This document shows, piece by piece, positions 27,587 through 38,017 of a stretch of 64,000 nt of DNA; positions within the stretch are counted from its first letter, which is position 1; each line of letters begins with the position of its first letter. Below the pieces are notes generated by a model. The model saw only the letters and a program-made list of their open reading frames with translations, was not told the DNA's origin and made no database searches. A program made the translations under genes and the position numbers. The stretch spans positions 280,501-344,500 of the forward strand of contig NC_018485.1 of assembly GCF_000304315.1 (NCBI RefSeq). Direction: 5' to 3'. The DNA is from Methylocystis sp. SC2. Its GTDB lineage: Bacteria > Pseudomonadota > Alphaproteobacteria > Rhizobiales > Beijerinckiaceae.

Positions 27587-27607
27587 TCATCAAGGGCAAG
27601 CGACGGT

Positions 27608-29689
27608 CTAGCCCCGCCTCCCCTCCCAGCCCCAGGCCGCGACCATTGCGCCGACCAGCGCCAGCATCGCCCATAGACCCAAACCAAGCGGCGCGATTTC
27701 GACGCCGACCAGCGTCGAGGCGCCGGTCTGTCTGATCCCGATCCAGTCCGAGCCGCCATAGCGATTGGCGTCGCGCAATTCCACCACCCGCGGCATCGAA
27801 ACGGTGTCGGCGCCGCTGTTCGAGAGGCGCCGCGCCGTGCCGCCGGTCGCCTCCATCAGCGGTTGCAGCTTCTCCGTCGTCGAGGCCACTTCGCGAAACT
27901 CGCGCGGATTGGGCGGACCGACATTGACAAGCGCCGCCAATCCTTCGCTCTCGAAGCGCCACAGGCCCATTTCCTTGGCGTCGAAACGCGCGCGCCACAG
28001 GCCCGGCTCGCTCTGCGCGACCGCGATTTCGTCGCGCGCGCCCGACGGCGCCGTCGCCATCACCGGCGCGGGCGTCTCCTTCATCGTCTGGCGCTCGACG
28101 CTGACCTCGCGCCCATGCGCCGAAGCGCGCAGCGCCTCCTCTTCGAGATCCGGCTCCTTCATCAGCCAATGCGCCAGGCGGCGCGTCAGATCGACATGCG
28201 GACCGCCGCCTTCATAACCGCGCGCCCAGAGCCAGATCTGGTCGGAGAGCAGCAGCGCGACGCGACCCTTGCCTTCGTGCGAGAGCACCAGCAGTGGCTT
28301 GTCGCGCACGCCGGACATGATCGAGTCGCCCTTCACCACATTGGCGTCGACCTGCCTGAACCATTCGCCCCAATTCGGCGGCTCGGCATTGGCGCCGGCG
28401 AGGCCGCGCGTCACCGGATGCTTCTCGCCGTCCTTGCTGACGCGGGCGCGAAACGCCTGTTCAATGAGCGCGCCGTCAGGGCGCGCCGGCAAAATGTTTT
28501 CGAGCGGCGAATAATAGAGGCCGCGCAGCGTCGCGTAATCGGGGCCGACGGCCGCGAGAAAGGCGCCGCCATTCTCGACGTAATTGGCGATGTTCTCGAA
28601 ATAGATCGAGGGCAGCGTCGTCTGGCTCGAATAGCGATCGAAGATGATGAGATCGAATTCGTTGATTTTCTTCCCGAAGAGATCGGCGGTCGGAAAGGCG
28701 ATCAGCGACAATTCGCTCGCCGGCGTGATGTCGAGCTTCTCCGGCGGGCGCAGAATCGTGAAATGCACCAGTTCGACATTGGCGTCGGCGCGCAAGAGAT
28801 TGCGCCAGCTTCGCTCGCCCGGATGCGGCTCGCCCGACACGAGCAACACCTTGAGCCGGTCGCGCACGCCTTCGATCGACAGCACCGCCTTATTGTCGAG
28901 CGGCGTCAGCTCGCCGGGCGCGGACGGAATTTCGAGTTCGACGACGTTTTGTCCGCCATGTTCGACGCGCACCGGAATGCTGACGATGTCGCCGGGCGCG
29001 GGGCTGAAGGTCGGCAGCGCTTCGCCGTCGCGGCGCACTGAAATCGGGATGCGGGCGCCGTCGCCGCCAAGATCGACGACGCGCGCGCGGATGATCTGAT
29101 CCTTGCCGACGATGCCGAAGCGCGGCGCCTCGACCAGTTCGATGCGGCGGTCGCGCTCGCCCTGATGTCCGGTCACGAGCGCTTGAACGGGCGCCTTGAA
29201 GCCGAGCGCTTCAGCCTTGGCGGGAATATCGTGCACGACGCCGTCGGTGAGAAGAATAGCCCCGCCGACGCGCTCCGAGGGGACGTCCTTCAAGACTTCG
29301 GCGAGCGCGCCGAAGAGCTTGGTGCCGTCATTGCCCGAAGCGTCATTGGCGACCGTGATCGTCCGCGTCTCGACGTCGCCGAATTTGGCGAGCGCCGAGT
29401 CGAGCGCCTTGCGCGCCTCTTCCGTTTGCGCGTTTCTCGCGCCGAAATTCTGACTGTCGCTCTTGTCGACGACGACCGCGACGACGCTCTTTTGCGGATC
29501 GCGTTTTTCGCGCACGAGCGACGGGTCGGCGAGCGCCGCAATCAGCAAGGCGAAAGCGAAGGCCCGGAGCGGCGCGCCACGCTGGCGCTTGGCCGCCATC
29601 AGCGCCAGCGCGCCGGCGCCCAGCACGCCAAGGACGATCAGCGCCGACCAGGGAACGAGCGGCGAAAAGGCGAGCGTGAGGTCGCTCAC
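27608..29689 (-). CDS. VWA-domain membrane protein with glutamine-amidotransferase-like fold
   Basis: The 693-aa protein has two N-terminal membrane helices (about 10-32 and 40-57), then a von Willebrand A domain with a MIDAS motif VDKSDSQ and later LLTDGVVHD. A class-I glutaminase-like region follows (LLVSGEPHPGERSWRNLL to GPDYATLRG) without a catalytic Cys that I can identify, and a C-terminal helix (GLGLWAMLALVGAMVAAW). It is the last gene of the MoxR operon, with its start overlapping the DUF4159 stop. Such proteins form surface or periplasmic complexes whose substrates are unknown. Confidence 0.75.
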   Translation of the reverse strand: MSDLTLAFSPLVPWSALIVLGVLGAGALALMAAKRQRGAPLRAFAFALLIAALADPSLVREKRDPQKSVVAVVVDKSDSQNFGARNAQTEEARKALDSALAKFGDVETRTITVANDASGNDGTKLFGALAEVLKDVPSERVGGAILLTDGVVHDIPAKAEALGFKAPVQALVTGHQGERDRRIELVEAPRFGIVGKDQIIRARVVDLGGDGARIPISVRRDGEALPTFSPAPGDIVSIPVRVEHGGQNVVELEIPSAPGELTPLDNKAVLSIEGVRDRLKVLLVSGEPHPGERSWRNLLRADANVELVHFTILRPPEKLDITPASELSLIAFPTADLFGKKINEFDLIIFDRYSSQTTLPSIYFENIANYVENGGAFLAAVGPDYATLRGLYYSPLENILPARPDGALIEQAFRARVSKDGEKHPVTRGLAGANAEPPNWGEWFRQVDANVVKGDSIMSGVRDKPLLVLSHEGKGRVALLLSDQIWLWARGYEGGGPHVDLTRRLAHWLMKEPDLEEEALRASAHGREVSVERQTMKETPAPVMATAPSGARDEIAVAQSEPGLWRARFDAKEMGLWRFESEGLAALVNVGPPNPREFREVASTTEKLQPLMEATGGTARRLSNSGADTVSMPRVVELRDANRYGGSDWIGIRQTGASTLVGVEIAPLGLGLWAMLALVGAMVAAWGWEGRRG

Positions 29690-32454
29690 TGGCCCAGCCT
29701 TTCCAGCAAGTCGCGCACATGCACCTGATCGGACTTATAGTTTCCGGTCAGCGTATACATCACCAGATTGATGCCGCCGCGGAGCGCGAATTCGCGCTGG
29801 CGCGCGCCGCCCGGCGTCAACGGAAACAGCGGCTGGCCGCGTTTGTCATGCGCCCAGGCCGCGGCGAGATCGTTGGAGGTGATGACGATCGCGGAGACGC
29901 TGTCCGTCGCGCGCACCGGACGCGCGGCCTGATCTTTCGGCTCCGGCGGCAGCGCCTCGACCCAGGTCTCGCCATTGGCGTAGCGGCCGACGAATCCGTC
30001 GAGCAGATAGAAGGTCTTGGTGATGACGTGATCGCGCGGCGTCACTTCCAGCGGCGGAATGTCCAAGCCTTTCGTCAGATCGCGCAGCCATTGCGCCTCT
30101 GGAGTCGGCGCGCCGCCGACGCGTTGGGACAGAGCGTCGCGCGTGTCGAAGATGATCGTGCCGCCCTGCTTCATATAGGCGGTGACCTTCGCCACCGTCT
30201 TGGCGGGCGGCTGTGGCGCGCTCGCGACGATCGGCCAGTAGAGCAAGGGATAAAAGGCGAGTTCGTCCTTGGCCGGATCGACGCCGACCGGATCTCCCGG
30301 CGAGAAAGAGGTGCGCATGTTCAGCGCCTGGGTGAGCGCCTCGAGGCCCAGTCGCGATATTTCGTCGACGTGGGCGTCGCCCGAGATCACATAGGCGAGC
30401 CGGGCCGTCAGCGCGGCGTCCTTGTCGCGCTGGGTGGCGGCGGATTTCGGCGCCGACTCGGCGCGCGTTTCGCTGGTCGTCGCCGCCACGCAAGCGAGCG
30501 TCAGAAGCGCGGCGGTCGCGGCGCCGAGGGGCCGCAGCCGCAGCTTCCCGGCAAGCGCCAGCGCGATCAGCGCATCGGCGATAAAGGCGGCGAGCGCGAA
30601 GACGAGCAGCGGCCCGCGCAAATCGAGCTGGCCGCCGGCCCGCAGCATGTTCGCGCTCAGTCCGGCGCCGGCGAAATCGAAAGCGCTGATCTCGTCAGTC
30701 GGGCGCAAGGTCTGCACCGCGACGAAAGCCTCCCCCGCGCCGTAAAGCCCCGGCGGATGTTCGGCGCTTGCGGGCCCCTCAAAGCCCGGCGGAATGTTTT
30801 GCGCGGTCGGTCCGGGGGCGCCGAGCGCGCCAAACCCGTCGAGAAGGCGCATCGGCGCGAACGCCGCCGGATCGACAGCCATCTGGGACCGTTCGCTGCT
30901 CGCAGGCGCCGATTCTCCAGCCATGGCGCTGATCCGCTTCAGCATCTCAACGAAAAGCCCAGAGATCGGCAGATTCGACCAATTGGCGTCGGCGTTGACA
31001 TGAAACAGCACGATCAGCCCCTTGCCGCGCCGTTCCGCCGTCACGAGCGGCGTGCCGTCGGACAGACGGGCCCAGGTCTTGTCCGCGAGTCCCGGATCAG
31101 GCTCGGCGAGCACCTGCCGCTGCACCGTGACGTCCTTCGAAGCCGGCAGGCCGAAGAACGGGCTCGTTGCGTCAAACTCGGCGAGCGCCTTTGGCTCCTC
31201 CCAGGACATGGCGCCGCCGAGCACGCGGCCGTTCCGGCGCAGGCGCACGGGCAGCAGACCATCGTCGGCGTTGGCGAGACGCGGCCCTGCGAAACGAACG
31301 AGCGTCCCGCCCTCTTCGACGAAGCGCGACACCGCGTCGAATGTCTCGCCGGGCGCGAGCCCGATATCGGCGAGCCCCATGATATTGGGCTTTTCGGCGA
31401 GCAACGCCTGCACCGGATCCACAACGCCGGGACGCGCCGTGCGGATTTGGGCGAAGGGCGCAAGCGCCTTTTCGAGGTAGTAGAGCGGTGAGAGCAGCGG
31501 CTGCGCCTCATCGGCGGCGGCGCCGCCGATCAGCGCCACGCGCTTCACTTTCGAGCGCGCGTCGAGAAGCGCGACGGCGCCGGCGGAATTTTCCCCTTCG
31601 ATGCGCAGATGACTCACCTCATTGCGAAGTTCGACCGGCAATTCGATTTTCGCCCGAACGCGCCGTGCGCCGCCAAAATCCGCTACGGCTCGGCCGACCG
31701 TCCGACCTTTCGCGTCGAGCGCGTCGACGACCGCCGACCCGTCGTCGCCGATGCGCAGCACATCGATGCTCAGCGCGGCCGCGTCATTTGTCGGCGCGGC
31801 GAGCGCCCGCGGCGCATGGTCCTCGACGTAAACCTCGACTCCGGCTGCGCCCGACGCTTTCAGCGCGCGTGCGAAGCCCGCCGCGTCGCCCTGCGCGACG
31901 CCGTCGCTGATCCACACGATGCGCGCCCTGGCATGCGCGCGGGCGAAGGCCGCAGCCTGTTCGCCGATCGCCTTGCGGTCAGGCAGAAACGGCTTGGGCC
32001 GCGCCGAACGCAATTTTTCCATCGCGCGCGGCCCGTCGCCAGGAACGGGCGCCGCAGTCTCGGATGCGAGCGCGACAGCGACCGGACCACCGGCGCGCGC
32101 GGTCGACTCGATGATCGACGCCGCGCCGGCAAGGCGTCGCTCCCATGTCGGCGCGGCCGTCCAGCCGTCGTCGAGGATGACGAGCGTCGGCGCGGAGGAC
32201 GCGACGCCGCCGCTCGGCGCCCAGACCGGTCCCGCCATCGCGAAAATCAACGCGGCGGCGAGCGCCAGCCGCAGCGCCATCAGCCACCAAGGGGTTTTCG
32301 CCGGCGTCTCTTCGTCGGGCTTAAGCTCGCGCAGAATTTTGGTCGGCGGAAAGACGATCTCGCGCGGGCGCGGCGGCGTCACCCGCAACAGCCAATAGAT
32401 CATCGGCAGGGCGATGAGACCAAACAGCGCGAGCGGCGCGGCGAAGGAAAACAT
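29686..32454 (-). CDS. BatA-N / DUF4159 membrane protein
   Basis: The 922-aa protein begins with the BatA-type N-terminus (FAAPLALFGLIALPMIYWLL) and a second helix (about 60-78). A VWA-like domain without a complete MIDAS follows (LVILDDGWTA, IVWISDG), then a long extracytoplasmic region, two helices near 640-690 and the C-terminal DUF4159 domain. The latter has a GGTIIFDTRDAL motif. It overlaps its neighbours by a TGATG and an ATGA, showing one transcript. Probably a component of a MoxR-dependent envelope machinery. Confidence 0.8.
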   Translation of the reverse strand: MFSFAAPLALFGLIALPMIYWLLRVTPPRPREIVFPPTKILRELKPDEETPAKTPWWLMALRLALAAALIFAMAGPVWAPSGGVASSAPTLVILDDGWTAAPTWERRLAGAASIIESTARAGGPVAVALASETAAPVPGDGPRAMEKLRSARPKPFLPDRKAIGEQAAAFARAHARARIVWISDGVAQGDAAGFARALKASGAAGVEVYVEDHAPRALAAPTNDAAALSIDVLRIGDDGSAVVDALDAKGRTVGRAVADFGGARRVRAKIELPVELRNEVSHLRIEGENSAGAVALLDARSKVKRVALIGGAAADEAQPLLSPLYYLEKALAPFAQIRTARPGVVDPVQALLAEKPNIMGLADIGLAPGETFDAVSRFVEEGGTLVRFAGPRLANADDGLLPVRLRRNGRVLGGAMSWEEPKALAEFDATSPFFGLPASKDVTVQRQVLAEPDPGLADKTWARLSDGTPLVTAERRGKGLIVLFHVNADANWSNLPISGLFVEMLKRISAMAGESAPASSERSQMAVDPAAFAPMRLLDGFGALGAPGPTAQNIPPGFEGPASAEHPPGLYGAGEAFVAVQTLRPTDEISAFDFAGAGLSANMLRAGGQLDLRGPLLVFALAAFIADALIALALAGKLRLRPLGAATAALLTLACVAATTSETRAESAPKSAATQRDKDAALTARLAYVISGDAHVDEISRLGLEALTQALNMRTSFSPGDPVGVDPAKDELAFYPLLYWPIVASAPQPPAKTVAKVTAYMKQGGTIIFDTRDALSQRVGGAPTPEAQWLRDLTKGLDIPPLEVTPRDHVITKTFYLLDGFVGRYANGETWVEALPPEPKDQAARPVRATDSVSAIVITSNDLAAAWAHDKRGQPLFPLTPGGARQREFALRGGINLVMYTLTGNYKSDQVHVRDLLERLGQ

Positions 32455-33395
32455 CAGCGCCGCTCCTCGAAGCTGACTCCATCCGCTCCGAGCAACCCCA
32501 TGGCGAGCGCCAGCGCCGCTTCGGAGGCGGGCCTGTCGGTGCGATGCTGCAGGAAGATGAAGCCGACGCGCTGCGCGGCGCGGCGCACGGCGTCGCGATG
32601 CGCCTCGAACCGCCGTGAGTAGGCGGCGCGCAGACTGCGCGCGTCGCCCGCGTAGAAGGCGGGACCGCCGTCGGTGTCGAGAAAAGTGGTTTCGCCGGAG
32701 AACGGCAAGGTTTCTTCGCTGGGATCGGTCACCATCAGCACCGCGCCGGAGGCGCCGGCGTCCGCGAAGCGCCGCAGGCGCGCGGCCAGCGCGTCGGGGT
32801 CGATGAGGAAATCGGAGATCAGAATGACGCGGGCGCGGGGGCGGATCGGCGCCTGCGGCGGAAGATCGTCGCGCGCCGCCTCCGTTGCATTATCAGCCAG
32901 CGCGTGCGCCAGCCGGTCGATCACGTCGCGCGCCGAGATCGGCGCGGTCAGGCCCAGCGCCGCCGCCCGCTCGCCGCCGCGAACGAGCACGTCGGCGAGC
33001 GCGAGCCCCAGGGTCACGCCGCGGGACAGCTTGTCGTCGGAGGCGAGAGACGAGCCGAAGGCCATGGAGGGTGAACAATCCATCCAGAGGAAATAGTCAT
33101 GCGCGGCCTCCCATTCACGCTCGCGCACATAGAGCTGATCGCCGCGCGCGGAGCGCCGCCAGTCGATGCGATGCGCCGATTCGCCCGATGCGAAGGGCCG
33201 ATACTGCCAAAACGTCTCGCCGACGCCCGCGCGCTTGCGGCCATGAACGCCATAGGCGAGGCTCGCCGCGATCTCATGCGCGCGCGCCACGAGCCTCGGC
33301 ATCCGGCTCGCGAGATCAGCCGCCGTCGCGCCATCTGCGGGCTTGCGCTGTGCAGGATCATAGGCGCGCGTGGCGACCTCAGCAAACATCGTCAT
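32454..33395 (-). CDS. DUF58-domain protein (VWA-like)
   Basis: The 313-aa protein contains the DUF58 signature: ARAHEIAASLAYGVHGRKRAG and FWQYRPFASGESAHRIDWRRSAR with the conserved RxWRxSARxxxLYVRE block, then a VWA-like MDCSPSMAF. DUF58 proteins are the usual partners of MoxR AAA+ ATPases. It follows the moxR gene by 37 bp. Confidence 0.9.
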   Translation of the reverse strand: MTMFAEVATRAYDPAQRKPADGATAADLASRMPRLVARAHEIAASLAYGVHGRKRAGVGETFWQYRPFASGESAHRIDWRRSARGDQLYVREREWEAAHDYFLWMDCSPSMAFGSSLASDDKLSRGVTLGLALADVLVRGGERAAALGLTAPISARDVIDRLAHALADNATEAARDDLPPQAPIRPRARVILISDFLIDPDALAARLRRFADAGASGAVLMVTDPSEETLPFSGETTFLDTDGGPAFYAGDARSLRAAYSRRFEAHRDAVRRAAQRVGFIFLQHRTDRPASEAALALAMGLLGADGVSFEERR

Positions 33396-33432
33396 TTTTC
33401 TCCGTCAGAGGGAAGAGCTGAGCGAAGGCTCG

Positions 33433-34437
<1,005 letters not shown>

Positions 34438-34754
34438 TTCAGCGTGCTCAGGCAGCTTGTCTATGAAGAGGGTCGGGCGCATCGTAGCGGCGCTGCCGTG
34501 TTTCGCCGCACGCGATTCTAGCCCCGCGCCATTCGGCTTCGCATATAAAGCGAAGCGGCGGGGGTTAGGGCCAAGCGCGATCTTCGTCTCTCCGCCGCTG
34601 CAATTCAAGCGCAACCGGCGCGTTAAGGAGGCGTTTTACCGCCAAAACCGCAATTTGGACGTGACAGTTTGTTCATGCATCCCGCATTAAACGCCCTTCG
34701 ACGGACGCCATGTATAGTCGTCGGACATCCTCATCACGAAAGGCGTTTCCGTCC
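34438..34754. other. 317-bp divergent intergenic region
   Basis: It separates the leftward MoxR operon from the rightward DUF6111-cca pair and must hold both promoters. I see no gene and no convincing -35/-10 pair on either strand. Confidence 0.4.
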
Positions 34755-35012
34755 ATGTGGCGCGCAATCGTTGAAACCGCCCTGCTCTTCCTCACGCCCT
34801 TCGCCGCCTATGCGCTTTTCCATTCGTTGCAGCGGCGCTGGCCCTTCGTGCGCGAGCTCTGGCATGGCAAGATCGTCTCGCTGCTGACGATCGCGGGACT
34901 CCTCGTCGCCATCGTCGGAGTCGTGGCGCTCGGCCTGACCGGGCTTAACCAGGGCGCTTATGTGCCGGCCCATGTCGAAAATGGAAAATTAAAGCCAGGC
35001 CGTTTTGAATGA
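34755..35012 (+). CDS. DUF6111-type small membrane protein
   Basis: The ATG at 34755 gives 85 aa; an upstream in-frame ATG at 34710 would add 15 arginine/serine-rich residues that are unlikely. Two membrane helices are present (about 7-20 and 36-58), followed by GAYVPAHVENGKLKPGRFE, the conserved tail of this family, which in Rhizobiales lies directly before cca. The cca start overlaps its stop. Function unknown. Confidence 0.75.
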   Translation: MWRAIVETALLFLTPFAAYALFHSLQRRWPFVRELWHGKIVSLLTIAGLLVAIVGVVALGLTGLNQGAYVPAHVENGKLKPGRFE

Positions 35013-36256
35013 ACGCCGCGCAGAGACTGCTTGACGATCCCCGGCTGGCGACCCTGTTTGCGGCGCTCGCGAAGACGGGGGCGGAAACGCGCGTGGTCGG
35101 CGGCGCCGTGCGCGACGCGATGCTCGGTCTGCCGCCTCACGAGATCGACCTCGCCACGACCGCTTTGCCCGACGCCGTCCTTGCGGCCGCGCGAAGCGCC
35201 GGACTGAAAGGCGTGCCGACCGGCATCGAACATGGCACGGTGACGATCGTCGTCGCTGGAACGCCTTTTGAAGTCACGACGCTGCGTGAGGATGTCGAGA
35301 CCGACGGCCGCTTCGCCAAGGTGCGCTTCGGCGGCGATTTCGAGCAGGACGCGAAGCGGCGCGACTTTACCATCAACGCATTGTCGCTCTCGTCCGATGG
35401 AGAGATTCACGATTATACGGACGGGCTTGCGGATATCGAGGCGCGGCGCATCCGTTTTATCGGCGACGCCGCGACGCGGATTCGCGAGGACTATCTGCGA
35501 ATCCTGCGCTTTTTTCGCTTCAACGCCTCTCATGGCGAGGGACCGTTCGATCGCGAGGGCCTGCATGAGTCGATCGTCGCGCGGGAAAATCTGTCGCGCC
35601 TGTCGCGCGAGCGCATCCGCGCCGAACTGATGAAGCTGCTGCTCGCGCGCCGGGCGCCGGACGTGCTGCGCGCCATGTCGCACGCCGGCGTTATCGAAGT
35701 CATTCTGGGCATCGGCTATCCCTCGCGACTGCAGCGGCTCGCCGAACGCGAAGGGACTTATGGCAAACCGGCGGACGCGGTGTTGCGGCTTGCAGCATTT
35801 TCGGTGCTGACCGCGGAAGACGCCGAGCGGCTGCGGGAGCGGCTGCGGCTCTCCAACGATGAATTCGCGCGGCTCGCGGCGGCGGCGCGAACGCTCGCGC
35901 CCTTGCATGGACGCGAGGCTCCGCCGCCGACGTCGCATCTGCGCGAGATGCTGTTCCTGTGCGGCGCGCGGGCGGCCGCCGACGCGCTGGCGCTGGCGCA
36001 TGCGGAAAGCGCCGCGGCGGCGGACGATCCGGAGTGGCGGGAGGCGGCGCGCTATCTGGACGAGACGCCCGCGCCCGCCTTCCCCATCAAGGGCGCGGAT
36101 CTCATCGCGCGGGGCGTCGCGCCGGGCAAGCAATTGGGCGACGCGCTGAGAACGCTGCAAGCCGAATGGATTCGCGCCGGCTTCCCGCGCGATCCGGCGG
36201 TCGTTCTGCAGCTTCTTGAAAACGCCATGGCGAACAGCGGCCGGGAGGCGCCCTAG
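35009..36256 (+). CDS. cca: CCA tRNA nucleotidyltransferase / poly(A) polymerase family
   Basis: The 415-aa class II nucleotidyltransferase has VVGGAVRDAMLG, the metal-binding EIDLATTA, and the RRDFTINALSLS and DYTDGLADIEARRIRFIG motifs, followed by RIREDYLRILRFFRF. It lacks an HD domain. It adds or repairs the CCA end of tRNAs. It is coupled to the DUF6111 gene and convergent with holB, 19 bp apart. Confidence 0.9.
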   Translation: MNAAQRLLDDPRLATLFAALAKTGAETRVVGGAVRDAMLGLPPHEIDLATTALPDAVLAAARSAGLKGVPTGIEHGTVTIVVAGTPFEVTTLREDVETDGRFAKVRFGGDFEQDAKRRDFTINALSLSSDGEIHDYTDGLADIEARRIRFIGDAATRIREDYLRILRFFRFNASHGEGPFDREGLHESIVARENLSRLSRERIRAELMKLLLARRAPDVLRAMSHAGVIEVILGIGYPSRLQRLAEREGTYGKPADAVLRLAAFSVLTAEDAERLRERLRLSNDEFARLAAAARTLAPLHGREAPPPTSHLREMLFLCGARAAADALALAHAESAAAADDPEWREAARYLDETPAPAFPIKGADLIARGVAPGKQLGDALRTLQAEWIRAGFPRDPAVVLQLLENAMANSGREAP

Positions 36257-36275
36257 CGCTCGCAAGCGCCCGCCA

Positions 36276-37346
36276 CTAGCCGACTTCGGCTTTCGCCAGC
36301 CGCTCGAAGACCCCCAGCACCAGCGCGCGCTTGTCGAAATTGAACACTTCGGTCTCGCGGGCGGCGTCGCGGATTTCATCCCAGGCGCGCGCAAAGCCCG
36401 CAAGCCGCGCCGGCGGCGCGCCGCTTCCGGCGAGCTCCCGCACCCGCGCATCGAGATGCCGCTGCGTCGCGCGCATGAACGTCTCATAGGCCGCTTCATT
36501 GTCGCGGCCGGTGAGCTTGTCGGCCAGCATATGCGCGCCGAGCCAATCGACCTGCGGCAACCTGTCGAAAATCCGGCGCACGGCGGCGTCGAAGGCGACG
36601 CCGTCATCGCCGAGCAGCCGCAGCGCCTCGCGCACCGAGCCTTCGGCGCGCGCGGCGGCGACGAGGAGGTCCGATTCAGGCGCCTGCGACCAGGGGCGTC
36701 CAAGATTTTTGACGGCGGCGATCGTGTCTTCCGGCGACAATGCGCCGAGCATCAGCTTGCGACAGCGCGAACGGATCGTCGGCAGCATGCGGCCCGGCTG
36801 ATGCGCGATCAGCAGAAAAAGCGAGCGCTGCGGGGGCTCCTCAATGAGCTTTAAAAGGGCGTTGGCGCTGGCGCGATTGAGATCGTCGGCGCAGTCGACG
36901 ATGGCGATCCGCCAGCCGCCGCTTCCAGAGCCCTGATGGAAGGCCTGAATAACTTTCCGCACATCCTCGATGCGAATCTCGGTGAAATGCTTTTTGGTCT
37001 TCTCGTTCCAGGCGCGGCGCAGCAGAAAAATATCGGCGAGCGCCATGGAGGCGATCCGACGCGCCGCCGGATGGTCGGCGGGCGTATCGAGGCTCTCCGC
37101 GGACTGAACCGGCGCTGCGGCGGGTTCGGGATGCGCCAGGAGAAACCGCGCCAGGCGCCAGGCGAGCGTCGCCTTGCCGACGCCTTCCGGCCCGCCGATG
37201 ATCCAGGCCTGCGCCATCTTGTTGCGGCGGTAGGCGTCGAGCAGTTCCCGCTCCGCCGCGGCATGACCGAAAAGCGCCAGGGTCTCCCGCGGATGCGGGG
37301 CCTCGTTGTAACGGTCGCTTTCCGGGTTCGTCTCTTCGCGGCTCAT
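36276..37346 (-). CDS. holB: DNA polymerase III delta-prime subunit
   Basis: The start is the ATG ending at 37346 that overlaps the tmk stop (ATGA), giving 356 aa. An AAA+ clamp-loader domain has the P-loop GGPEGVGKAT and the arginine-finger-type SRC motif (IRSRCRKL). The four zinc-binding cysteines of the E. coli protein are absent in the expected 60-90 region. As part of the clamp loader it helps load the beta clamp. The operon order dacC-tmk-holB is the usual alphaproteobacterial one. Confidence 0.9.
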   Translation of the reverse strand: MSREETNPESDRYNEAPHPRETLALFGHAAAERELLDAYRRNKMAQAWIIGGPEGVGKATLAWRLARFLLAHPEPAAAPVQSAESLDTPADHPAARRIASMALADIFLLRRAWNEKTKKHFTEIRIEDVRKVIQAFHQGSGSGGWRIAIVDCADDLNRASANALLKLIEEPPQRSLFLLIAHQPGRMLPTIRSRCRKLMLGALSPEDTIAAVKNLGRPWSQAPESDLLVAAARAEGSVREALRLLGDDGVAFDAAVRRIFDRLPQVDWLGAHMLADKLTGRDNEAAYETFMRATQRHLDARVRELAGSGAPPARLAGFARAWDEIRDAARETEVFNFDKRALVLGVFERLAKAEVG

Positions 37347-38017
37347 TGCGCGGCTTGCGCGGCGTGCGCGAGGAAACGGTCGTGAACGAGCCGCTGCACC
37401 GCGCGCGCGACGTCGTCGATGGACATGCCGGCGTCGATCACGCAGCAGCGTTCCTGCTCGCTTTCGGCGATGTCGAGGAAGGCCTGCCGCAGCTCCTCGT
37501 GAAAGGCCGGCGCTTCGCTTTCGAAACGATCGACCGCTTCGCCAAGCCGCCGCGACGCTGCGCGCGTGAGGCCTTCTTGCGCCGGCAGGTCGAGCATGAT
37601 CGTCAGATCCGGCCGCGCATCGCCGACCGCCGCCCTTTCGAGCAGCGCCAGAGTCTTGGCGTCGACGCCGCCGCGCGCGCCCTGGTAAGCGCGGGTCGAA
37701 TCGGCGAAGCGGTCGCACAGCACCCAGGCGCCGCGCTTCAAGGCGGGCGCGATCAAGGTTTCGACATGATCGGCGCGCGCCGCCGAGAACAGCGCCGCCT
37801 CGGCGAGCGGACCGAGCGGCGCGGCGCGGCCTGCCAGCAGAAATGCGCGCAGCTTCTCGGCCTTTGGCGTGCCGCCGGGCTCGCGCGTCGTCACCACCTC
37901 GAAGCCGCAATCGCGCAAATGTTCGGCGAGTCGGGCGAGCTGCGTCGACTTGCCGACGCCCTCGCCGCCTTCGAAGGTGATGAAGCGGCCTTTTTCGGGC
38001 GTCGCCTGGAAGGTCAT
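37343..38017 (-). CDS. tmk: Thymidylate kinase
   Basis: The 224-aa enzyme phosphorylates dTMP to dTDP. It has the P-loop FEGGEGVGKSTQ (about 14-25), TREPGG, the DRFADSTRAYQG segment and a lid region with several arginines. It starts at an ATG that overlaps the dacC stop, and holB starts inside its own stop codon, so three genes are translationally chained. Confidence 0.95.
   Translation of the reverse strand: MTFQATPEKGRFITFEGGEGVGKSTQLARLAEHLRDCGFEVVTTREPGGTPKAEKLRAFLLAGRAAPLGPLAEAALFSAARADHVETLIAPALKRGAWVLCDRFADSTRAYQGARGGVDAKTLALLERAAVGDARPDLTIMLDLPAQEGLTRAASRRLGEAVDRFESEAPAFHEELRQAFLDIAESEQERCCVIDAGMSIDDVARAVQRLVHDRFLAHAAQAAQ

Noticed and set aside
29719..31491. 590-codon plus-strand frame opposite the DUF4159 gene
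   Set aside because: Arginine/glycine/alanine-rich shadow of the real gene; no motif or ribosome site.
36276..37910. Long N-terminal extension of HolB
   Set aside because: The first 188 codons are antisense-like arginine-rich sequence over tmk; the ATG overlapping the tmk stop is the natural start.
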